From the NCBI GenBank assembly GCA_035610365.1, contig CM069435.1:79827389-79891388 (forward strand): DNA of 64,000 nucleotides, written 5' to 3'. The notes beneath the pieces are model-generated. The model was given only the letters and a program-made list of their open reading frames with translations. It was not told the DNA's origin and did no database searches. Positions 43,798 through 56,000 of this stretch are shown here, one piece after another (position 1 is the first letter of the stretch; every line of letters begins with the position of its first letter). Made by a program: the position numbers and the translations under genes. The DNA is from Aquatica leii (Eukaryota > Arthropoda > Insecta > Coleoptera > Lampyridae).

Positions 43798-44074
43798 CTA
43801 TCGAACATGCACGCCATTAATGGTAACTGTATTTCCATTGACTCGTCCTATCGGTTCTGGTTCGTAGGTTCCACTATCACGACCAGTTTCCTCATAAGGA
43901 GCGTCATACATATTCTCCTCGTGCATGTTTTCATAAAAATTAGGCGTTATTGGCGAGTGCATGTAGCCATTTCTATCACTAAGAGTTGCGTAACTCATAA
44001 CAGCTGCATTGCGATCCTCCTTCCGTTCGGCGCCTTCTATATTTTCAGTATTTTTAACAGGAGTTGCTCTTCGT
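43798..44074 (-). CDS. fw: fw-like last exon: tyrosine-rich cytoplasmic tail
   Basis: 92 residues beginning RRATPVKNTENIEGAERK and ending NGVHVR. Tyrosine motifs: SYATL (Y-x-x-hydrophobic, sorting type), FYENM (fits Y-x-x-M and Y-x-N), NMYDAPYEE and TYEPEP. These suggest regulated trafficking or SH2 binding, by motif only. Stop TAG at 43,798. Confidence 0.88.
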
Positions 44075-47000
44075 CTATAATAGTACAAGTTACAACTACA
44101 ATACAATAATCTCAACGAACTTACAGTTTTAAATAAATTATTCCTAAGAGTATTAATAAAAATAGTATCACTCCTGCGCCTATTCCAATACTAGTACCCA
44201 AGCTTGACGTATCTTCAGGTTCTGCCGTAGCAACTGAAAACATTCATAATTAAACAAATATAATAAGAAAATACAAAAAAAACAACCTTCACATTTAGGT
44301 ACTTCTCCAGACCAATCACCGCTCTCCATACACTTTCTGAGGTATGGACCAATTCTTTCGTATTGCGGCACACAATGATATTCAACTGCACTGTTATAAG
44401 TAGTCCCATTCATTACTATAACTCGTCCATTTTCAATAGTGCCAGGATGCTTACAATCTATCGCTGCAATTTTGGTTAATATTTAAGCTATTAGTAATTT
44501 TTTCATAATTACGTGTGCAAGTTGGAGACTGTCCAGTCCAAATTCCTTTTTTAAGGCACACTCTGGTCGAATTTCCTTGCATACTGTGTCCTCTGGGACA
44601 AGAGTAATGAGCTATTCCTCCGACGCTATGCGTGCTAACTTGTACTTGAATACCTGTCAATGCGTCTGGATCTTTACACTGAATTTCTAAAAGAACACTA
44701 TTAGTACTTAATCAGTGCTGTAATTATTAACCCACCAACACACGTAGCAGCATCAGAACTCCAAGTACCATTTTCCAAACACAACCTTCTTGAAACGCCG
44801 TCAAGCTCAAAATTTGGATCGCACGAATACAAAGCTAATGCGCCATAGTACGTCGCATTGGAAACTAAAGAAATTTTACCGTTCTCAATTTTGTCTGGCG
44901 CGCCACAATCTACATCTGCAAAACAAAAAGAATGAATAATTTAATAACTATTCTAATAAAATACTTACAAATGCATTGAGGGACGTCTCCACTCCATTGA
45001 CCAGTGTCCTCGCACGTGCTCAAAGGTTCACCAACGACTTTATATCCGCGCTCGCATCTATATTTAACAATTGCTCCAATTTTATATGAAGTCGCTCCGT
45101 TATTAGTAGATTCCGCAGTCCGAATTAAAGTCCTTCCATAAACTCTGTCATTACCGGTTACTGATAAAATGCTATGTTCAGCAAGTATTGGTTCAGGGCA
45201 CCTAATTTCTAAAAGCAACGTTTAGAAATTGTCATTAGAACCAAAATTACAAATTACCTTCACATTTAGGCGATGAATCGCTCCATTGTTTATTTGGCAA
45301 ACAATATCGTTTGGGCACTCCGCTTAGTCTATAACTACGTGCGCAGTTATAACGAAGTTCACTTCCTAAATACGTAGTTGAGTTAGTATACTCAATGTTA
45401 CCGTACAACAAGGTTGGTACTTTTCCACAATCGATATCTACGTAAAAGCTTAGTAACTTGATATTAAATCACACTAAGATGCTTACATTCACACGTTGGC
45501 ATTGTTCCCGACCACTCTCCGTTGCCAGTACACTCCCGAAAAGCGTCTCCTTTAAGTATATGACCAACTTCGCAATTGTATTCTATCGATGAGTGAATAT
45601 TAAAGTCGTATCCAACTACGTAGCTACCTGCTGGTACTTCCGGTTCATCGCAAGTAATCACTATTAAAAAAAACTCATTAGATGTAATGTATATAAATAA
45701 CGCTTCTTACATTCACAAGACGGCGCATCTGAAGACCATTTTCCTTCTCTAGTGCATTTTTGCATTTTTTGACCATCTAGCCAATAATCTTGGTTACAAA
45801 AATATTCGACAATGCTATCGACACTAGATGTACCATTCAATAGATCATACCGTCCATTATCAATGTTTGGTGGAGTACCGCAGTCAACGTATTTACAAGT
45901 AGGTGCTTTACCTGTCCATTCACCTCCCAGTCCGCAAGATAAAACCTATACGCATTTTATATTAATGGTTACAGTAGTATAAAAAAAACTTACATTTTGT
46001 CCAAATAAGATAAACCCAGCTTGGCATGTATAAGTAGCTGTATCACCAGCACGACGGTTCTTAATAGTTACAGTTCCACCAGAAATACTAGGAGGTTCAG
46101 GACAATAGTCAAACAAACATTTTGGAGTAGACTCAGTCCAAAAACCATCTTTACCACATTCTCTAGTTTCTCTACCTAATAATGTGTAATTTTCATGACA
46201 ACTGTATACTGCTTTGGCACCGTACGTAGTGCGGTTATCTACCAAAGATACAATTCCGTGATCTAGATCTGGTAGATTTCCACATTCGACGTCTGTAACA
46301 GCACGTTTAATATAATTACTTCAATAGAAATGTTGTATTTACATTTGCAAGATGGTGCCATTCCAGACCAAAAACCTTCTACGCCGCAATTTCTTTTACC
46401 GTCGCCTACCAAGAGATGACCAATGGGACACTGGTACTCAATGCTGGATCCTACGTTATAATTTGTACCTTTTATTGTTGTGTTTAGTTGCTTGTCTGGA
46501 CTACCGCATGATGATGGATCTGAATAAAGAAGCATGAGTTTATGTAATTGAACATTATTTGTCATATTATATTTTTTTTAGTTTCCTTAAGTGTAAACCG
46601 TATTTTATAATTCTTTGTTATACATCAAATCTAACTTGATTTTTACAAACATTGTTATATGACAGTATTTTGAAATCCTCTGCAGTGCGGTAAAATGAGC
46701 GTTAAATTCCAGGCTTTACAAAACATCTAAAAAGTATGTTAAGTAGATAATAATAAAATTTATATAAATAATTGTTACTTTACATTATATTAATGATACA
46801 CTTATACAAAAACGTAAAGATTTTTGAATTAATATTATAATATTTAGAAATGAGCCATCTCGTGACAACTAGGTCAATTATGATTACAGTTTGCTATTGA
46901 CAGCTGTGAAGTTACTGACGATATTTGCATTGCACATTTAAAAGTGAGACATTTAAGCATTTGCTTGGTTTTTAATACTTCTTTATGATTATAAACGACT

Positions 47001-50000
47001 TTCGGCTTAGACCGCGTCGCAGTTAAACACACAGACTTAGGCTTGGTCCTAGTCTCTCCTTGAGAGCCAAAACAAGAAGTAGAACTTGGCCTTTGCCGTA
47101 TTGTCTTTCGTGAACCCAAACAAACTGACGTTTCGCAAAACATTGTAGCTTGATCCTCAGAGTGGTAAATAGTACAGTGACATTTACCACTCTGAAGATG
47201 CAAGCTGTAATGTCTTACGAAACGTCAGTTTGTTTGGGTTCGCGAACGACAATACGGCAAAGGCCAAGTTCTACTTCTTGTTTTGGCTCTCAAGAAGAGA
47301 CTAGCACCAAGCCTAAGTCTGGGTGTTTAACTACGACGCGGTCTAAGCGGAAAGTCGCTTATAATCATAAACATAACAACCGCGAAAGCTTAAGATTTTA
47401 TTTTATTTTAATACTCCTTTTATGTAAGCAAAGACGTTTTTCAAGAAAATTGTAATAAGTAAATATTCAGAAAATTAAAATTTAAATTTATTAAATTGCA
47501 GTAATTGTAATTATGTCAGTAGGCCTATAATTTCAACATAGAAAAAATACATGTAATTTTTTATAATTTTTTATATTAAATTATTGACTATTAAAAAAAT
47601 TTCGTGTGTTTATGTATTACAGCTAAATGAATACCTCGCCCGCTGGGCTCGGTTTTCAAACATAGCTGTCGCCTCTAAAGTATCACTCACATAAACTCAA
47701 TTGAAAATATCTATTAAGTAGTTTATGACTTATATGAAACGAATTATCACTACCCGTATGCGTAAGCATACGCAAAAAATTTCCAACACCATAAGACTAC
47801 CATTAGCTAGCGTTGGCTTGAATATACAGCTTATGAAATGATTGTAACCAAGAACCATGTAGCCATTTCTGTCAACGCCGAAAAAACGTCGTGAGGAACT
47901 CCAAGTCTAACCGACCTCAATACACATCCTTCTAGGTAAAAGCTACCGAGGTGTCGAACGATATGCAATAGACCTCAAAAATTTCCGACGTTCGATTTAA
48001 GCACGTAACAAAATACTGTGTAATATTATGATAAATCAATAGCTAACCTTTTACAAAATCTAAATGTCACAATTTTGAGCGAACGATTCAAAATTAGTAT
48101 TTGCTCAAATCGAGAAACAGTTTTCTAAACGGTCCGATCTGATAAAAACAAACACGACAAAGTCAAGATAAAACTGTTGATGTAAGGCAAGAAACTGAAA
48201 GATTGCAAACCTAAAACACATCCAGAAATTGTTTATACAATGCTCAGTTCAAAACGGTCCAGCCGCTTATTGTCATATAATATGCTCTAACAACGCAAAT
48301 TTTCACTAGTTCAGTAAGTGTGCTTATCAAGGTGAGCCAGAAAGTGGTACGATTTTTAAAGCACCAATGTACCCGAACGGCACATGATACAGAGGGGCGA
48401 GTAGTTGAGATAAGTAGCCCGATGCTTGGAAATTTAGTAATAATGAAGCGTTTTGCAGATGAACAGTGTGCGTTTTGCGTGAAAAATTATTACAGAAATG
48501 TAACCACGGCGCCAGGTTTTTGTAGATGGCTGGGCACAAATGAGCACAATATTTTTGAAGTGCGAATATTCATTTGCATAGAAATATATTTTTTTAAATT
48601 TTTGAATGGAAGTTTTCCAAAAAATAAATTTAATTAAAAAATATTTTTTTCTAATATTTTTAGAGTGGGAATATTCATTTGCATAAAAATATTTTTTTAA
48701 AAATTTTTGAATGGAAGTTTTCCAAAAATAAGTAAATTATATAATTTTCTAATAAAATTGATTTAATTAAAAAATGTTTTTTTCCAATTTGGGTGGGCAC
48801 GCGAAGGGACACTTCGGTTTGTAATTGCAATTTGTGTATTGTTGTGCGGCATTTATTTTGCTGCGAGCACAGATTACATTAAATCAGTATTACGGTAAAA
48901 ATATGATTAGGTCGTGGGTCCGGGTTTTTGAGACTACGAATTCCACACTCAATGAAAAGACTTGCCATACGTCTAACGAAACACTGACAGTCATAAACTG
49001 GTTGTTTAAAATCAAAATTGGTATCGCGCCGAGAGGATATTCTGTGGTCTTCCAGGAGTCCAGACTTGACGCCCTGTGAAATTTTTTTGGAAATCTCGTT
49101 TACACCAATGAGCTGACCACGGTGGCCTAATTAAAGACAAATGCTCGTGAAGACATCACTCATGTTCCACATGCAAACAAGCTTTTGAAAATTTAATGTG
49201 CGTTTCCGTTAAGATGAAAATAAAGATTTAGAAAAAAAAAATTTTAATTAATATAACAATTATATTTGTTACGATACTGCTTTTTGTTTTTTTTAGGAAT
49301 TTTTCATATTCACTCAACTCACCCAGTACAAAACAGTAGTTTCCAAAATCGACGACACTTTAAGAAACTTGCTAAGTTGAAAGTCTAACTACGAAACTTC
49401 ATCTTCTTCTTTTTGAAAACCTTTGGTCTGTTTTCCTTTAAAGTCAAGCATTTTGGTTTTTTGGGATACGGCCAATTATCTCTCTATTGTTTTGGGAGTC
49501 TTTCCTTTTGCCTCCGACCTTCTTGTATACCCTCCAGAGCCGTACGAGTCATTCTCTCTTTGTCCATTTTTTACGTGGTCATACGATTGACGTCTTCTCT
49601 GTCTTTCCCATCTTACCACAGCATCCACTGCACACGTCCTTTATATTTCGTCATTCCTAATTCTGTCTGTGAGTGTTTTTTTGACGATCATTCTCAATGT
49701 TCTCATTTCTGCTGTCCTTAACATCGATTTTGTTTGTTTTGTTTGTGTCTGCTTTTGTCTCGATTTTGTAGGGTACTTACTTGCTATCCGTTCGCATATA
49801 TTTGTTATTCCACACAACATTTCTTAAGCATCCAGGTATAACGTCGGTCTTATTTATTTGATGTTTTAATTCTTGGACTGGGTTATGGTAGCTAGTTGTA
49901 TCTACTCCAAAATATTTAAAATCCGTAACTTATTCCATACTGCTTCCTTCAAATTCAATTTTGCATCTTACAGGGTCTTTGAAGTAATCCATAGTTTTTT

Positions 50001-53000
50001 TTTGTTTGAAATCTTCATATTACATTTCTACGCTCTTTTAAAGACTACAAAGCAAAACACCAAAACAGACAAAAAAACAATTACACGAACGAAGCTAATT
50101 AAACAGTAAAAAAGCACTAAGCAGAGCTACAAACAAAACGAAAAACATCCACTTGCTCTCTACACCCTCCCTCCCTACTGCTACCAGCCTCTCTTACCAA
50201 CTGCTAGACATAGGTCTCCTCTAGTATCTTCTATATTTTTTATCTTGGCTAATTGCTTTTTAGGTCATCTATACATCTGCCTTTGCTTCGTTTGTCTGGT
50301 CTACAGCTTCATCTGACTATTGATTTAGTCGACTTATTGTGCTTAAATCGCGCGACATGTCTAGACCATCTAAACTTTAGTTCCTCATTATACTGTACGA
50401 TGTTTTTTAACTTCGTTCTTAACCGTGTGTGTTATTGAGGCTTCTGTTTCCTTTTGTGATTTCTAGTACAGTTCTCTCTACTTCTAGTTTACGAGTTATT
50501 TTTTTAGAAAGAATCAGCGTTTTTGCCCCATAGGTGATCACTGATACCACACATTGGTCTCGGTTTTAAGCATATCGATGTTTCGTTATTTTTAATGTTT
50601 TGCTGAGTTTGTCGAATGCAGCTCATCTCAAACCTATTCGTCTTTCGATTTCGCAGGTTTGATTATCTTTGCTCACTCTGATTTCATGGTCTAAATATTA
50701 ATAATTAAAAACTTGCGTTATATTTTGTTTTGAGATACTAAGATACTCTTGCTAGTACAAGAGTAGTCATAAATTTAGTATTGTCTATATTTATTTTCAA
50801 GCCTGTTGTTTCTATGGCATCTTTTAATTCTTTTACCATTTTTGAGGCGTATCCGAGGTTATCGGTCATCAGCACTATATCGTCCTCAAACCTGATATGA
50901 TTAAAATACTTGGCGTTCACTTTTGTTCCAATATTATCCCATATTTCGATGCATACTCTAAGGCGGCTGTGAATAATTTTGGAGATGTAGTATCACCTTG
51001 TCGTATACTTCTTTCAATTTAAAGTTTAACTGTAACCGTTGTATTAAAACACTTTGGTGTATCTGCTATCTATTCTGCACTGTTTTAAGGCTGCTATTAT
51101 TGCTGCATACTTTACGGTGTTCTAAACTAAATAAATATTAGTATCAAGAGTTTGTTGCACTCAACGGTCTTTTCTATAAGGATCTCCAATAGAGGCAGAA
51201 CCAAAACCTTTTCAAAACCCGACCTACTCATGACGCAATACCACATCATACCAAAAAGTACGAAAAAAGTTTGCGATGTTTCTACTAGAAACGCATAAAT
51301 TTTTGAGAACTTACATTTAATCTCAAATATAGCCTATTGACTTAATTGAACATCTACTGGCATCGATCAATTCACCTGTGGCTTGAAACTATACCGCTAG
51401 AAAAAATCAGAGCACTGCAAGGTTTTGAAACTGTACCACGATCTACAAACAGCTCTTCTATAACACGTCATAAAAAATAGTTATGACATTCTAGTTGTAT
51501 TTTTAAACATCCGCAGTATAGATTAGAAGAAACGATTTGGTTATATCTATGGAAATTAGGAGCTACATCTTCAAGAAACCAAATTCAGTCGTGTGCTTAT
51601 CTGAAACGACACTACATGACAACCACTGTAACCACGACGAGTTGTGTACGGTACCGGCAGAATGAGCCAAACCCGTTTTTATCAAATCAGAAGAAGAATT
51701 ACAAAACGCGTCGCTGTCTAAAGATGTAAAGATATCCGGACGAGGTATACGATATAGTTGGGAAGAGAGCCTGTAGTAAGAAGATGGAAACTCTATTAGC
51801 TCAATATTCCTTGGAGATGGATTCTTTATATAACAAAAAAAGATGTTTGTTGGTTTCCTTGCCAAAATTCGGTATGGTTCATGAAGACAATATGTACGTT
51901 TACAATAGCTAAAAAACGCAATCAAGAACGAGTGCCGTTGTTTACTTAAAAAAAATTTGGTTTACTGCTGTAAGAAGTGGCAAATTTTATAACATTTAGA
52001 AATATTACAAGCTTTTTGACTAATGTGTCGTGACATATCACTAAATAAAGATCTGTTGCGTAATAATTTGACCTTAGTTGGTCAAGTCTAAAAGAAGCGG
52101 AATGTGTATAATTTAAAAAAAATTCATGTTTTATCAATTACAATATTCATTACGAGCCCACGCTGTACATTTAAAAACTAAAATGGAAGTAAACTAATAA
52201 AAGAGAATGTTTTAATATAAAGTGTGTTAGATATTTTCTCTTTGTGTTCGAATCGAAAAAAATCACTTTCAATAGCATTAATGAAAATCGATGCTGGCGT
52301 TCCGGTTAATCGATTCAACCTAAATGTGAATATCACTCATATTACCGCGTTATATTTCCAAACAAAAGTTGCATTTACAGCATCTTTGTTAAAACATCTG
52401 TTTTTTATTATTTGTTTATTACATAACTGACATTAGTAACAGTAAATGGAATGGTTTGTTGATTTTATGCGGCATTAAATTTACATTGTAACTTTCGCTT
52501 TTTGTACTGTTTCGTGTTTACCTATCAGATTACTGAAAATAATATGGTAAAATTCCAATATTTTTAAACTGTGTCAAAACTAGGCTGCGTTACTTTTTTT
52601 TAACATATATGCTACATGCGTAACTGTATTATGTCAAGTAGTTAAAGAACGAAAGACGAAGCCAAATAAAACAAGTTAGAAAGTATACAACAATATGTAA
52701 ACATAATTAATCAAAAAGTAATAGGAATTAAAATCTACTAATTTTTCTTTTTAAAATAATATATAATATGTTCAGAAATTTTTTTCATTTCAAACATTGC
52801 CAATTTGATTGTTTTCAGATTTTTCTTCGCCTTTTTCTTTCTATTTTTTTGTTTTTGTTATTTTATCTTGTGTATTGTTTTGTAAATTCTAAATATAACA
52901 CTTGATAGTCGTTATTCAACTTCGTTTTTGTACTGCTGTTATGTCTACTTTGCATTTCTTTAATTTATGTATTATCCCGCTCTATTCTTGTTTACTACTT

Positions 53001-56000
53001 TTTGATAGATTATTTGCACTATAGCTCCAGTTTTTCTTTTTTGTATGGTTCTATAGTATTTGTCTTTACACGCACTTCACCTTTTTCATATTTTGGCCTT
53101 TTTGTCCAAATAAGTGTTTTCTGTGTTTGTGTACAATTATTTTTTATTATTTTTTTATAGATGACAAACTGGGTAATGATTGCAAACGATTAATTGCCCA
53201 AAAAAGTTTATGGTTATGCAGCAGAACAAATTATCCAAAACATCGATCAAAACTAAGTTTATGTTTTAAAGTAGAAGCTCGGAAAATTTTATCGTTCAAT
53301 ACACGCCATAACAAAGAAATTTGACGAATTGATAAAACTTCAGAAAATTTTTGCGAGAACGTAAAAATAAATAAGATTTGAAACTCAAAGATCCATTACT
53401 AGTAGAAACCAGTTTAGCATTTTTTATTTCATTTATTTTTTTGATAATATATTAGTTAAGAATAATTTTTTATTTACTCTACAACAGTGATTTCCAAAGT
53501 GATTCCTACGGACCCCTAAGAATCATTTAGAAAGTTCGTGAAAAATTAAAATTGATTTGAGCGATTTCTGAACAACGTCAGGGTTTATTATCAAATAAAA
53601 AAATTGTGACACTTTTTTATTAATAAGGAAATTAGAATATATATAACAATGAATAAATTATTAGCAATTTTTACGCCCTAAGTAAAATATAAATATAAAC
53701 AACTGCATAAAATACTAGTAATAACAGAAATCACGGTGAATCAGACCTATCTATACAGGTTTATACAGGAACGCAATAGAACCGATACCTGTACCAACTA
53801 GTTCATAATATAAACTATAAAAAAATCGTGCATTTAATAAACAATTTAGTTCTGTGTTATGCGTAATCTGAAGCGCATACAACAAATTTTCCTAGTCTTC
53901 AACAAAAAGAATTATAATTTATTTTTATTATTACGCAGATGGCGTACTTTCGTATTTAAATAAATTTCATATCTCTTTTTAATTTAAATTTATTTAACCA
54001 AAGTTATAATCTTGTTTAAATCAATTGAAACAATTATATATCACAGTTAGTAATACAAAAATCCTTTAAAATTTATTAAGAATTTTTTTACTAAAACTTA
54101 AGAAAGAATTGTAAGTTTTTCTAACACAGATGTGTTTCTATAGAATGTTTGGAATTAGTGTACATTACTGTATTATTATATGCTTTTAATTAATTTTTAA
54201 ATTGTTTATTTTTTTTTTAATTATTTGGTATACAATGAGTACTTACACAATATGTGACATTTACATGAAATTTTATCCTTACATCTCAAATAATTAATTC
54301 AAGAGAGCGTTACATTGCACCAATCTATTAAAAAATATATTATAATTAACAGTGGTTTGTTACAAATAAAAATTCTGATAAACTTATTTTTCTATATCTT
54401 TTTAGACCATTTTTTTTAAGATAACAGTATAAGTGAGCCAAAGAAAAAATGCAGACCATACACTCTCAAATATACAAAATATGGCTTTATTTCATCACAC
54501 AGAAAATAGTACTTTACCTATGTGCGTTGTATATTAACTATACCGTAAAACAAACAAAATGTAATTGTTTGTATTTACAATTATTATTACTTATAATAAA
54601 AAGATGAAAATCATCCAAGAAAACAATTTATATATATATTAAAGCGAGTAAGTTCATAACTAATATAAAAATTAAAAAAGTTTCTCATTAATAACACTTC
54701 TGAAAAGCTTTTCCCTTATTACCATCAACAGACAATAAATTGCGTGCGAAAAAGAAAACGTTAGATAAATTAACGTGAAGTTTAAATTTACTTGCGCTTA
54801 ACCTACATTTTTAATCCGAAACAACAATGAAACGGTTTAATTGTTGTAAAACTTCTTTTATTATACATACAATTTCAAAATAATCATAGTAAAGAAAACT
54901 TTGGTAAAACGTACAGTTACTTGCACTACAAGTCATTATGTTGGTATATTTTAATGACATGATTAAGGAGACGAGGTCGTAAACGGATACATAAATTAAC
55001 TAATTGCGTTTGAGTCACTTAAGTTACTTTCTGTTAATGTTGACTCCACAAATATTTTCTGTGTTTTAATTATTATTATTATTGAATAAAATATATAATT
55101 GTACTTACTGTGCTGACATATCCAGTGCAGATAATCTAAATTACACCCGACGTCATTCCACAACCACCCACGACCACCGTCTAGGACAACACAATTTTGT
55201 TCGCCATTGTAGTTGTTTGGCTGATCTTTTCCCCAAGATGGTCGAGTAACCAAATCACCTGTACAAAATCATTTAAAGTGTGTTTTAATTATTGTCAACA
55301 ATTGTTTAAATCAATAAAAATAAATTTATTAATTGAGTTCATTTAAAAAGACAACAGCACTAATTAAGACAGCAAAAAAATGTGTAATTATCAAAATAAT
55401 TAAACCTAAAAAAACAAGTTGGTCGAGAACAACATAAACGTTAATCTAAACAATACTTAAAAAACAAACAGGAGAAAAATACATGTATAAAAAAATAGAA
55501 ATTTGGTAAGATAATTGAACGGGACTGCTTCGAAAACCAAGAATTGTTCTATAGATATTACTGATACAGTGCACGCTGTTTATTGGAATCACAAATCATG
55601 TTATCAATCGGATAATGTTATCACTTTATCAAAGAAGGACCGGACGTATGCTACTACATAGAAAAAATACTGTTTATAGTAATCATAATTTCTGTTTATG
55701 CTATCAATTTTCTTCTCGGGTTTATGTCTATACATGAACAATAATCTATTTTGCATTTTTTAGCTCAATTTTTACAATACGTTTGTTTAGAGTAAAAAAT
55801 TGCACCCTGAAAATACTTGTTTTACACGTTATTTATTTATTCAAGTATTTAGACTGACCTACGTAACATTTTTAAGCATCTGTAAATTAAGAATTAATTT
55901 GGAAAGCATATGCGTTTTTAGAATAACAACTTCATTTAACTACGTCTTATAACGATATTTTGTATTTATTTTTAGAGTCAGCAAATTCTGGGAAGCAATA

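Noticed and set aside
43807..44109. 100-codon + strand open frame
   Set aside because: Antisense shadow of the last fw-like exon, which joins in frame to the transmembrane exon.
52224..53324. Short + strand frames at 52,224 and 53,127, the second after a TTTTTTATAG acceptor-like tract
   Set aside because: Located in the fw intron on the opposite strand; no domain, and T-rich acceptor lookalikes are common in AT-rich DNA.
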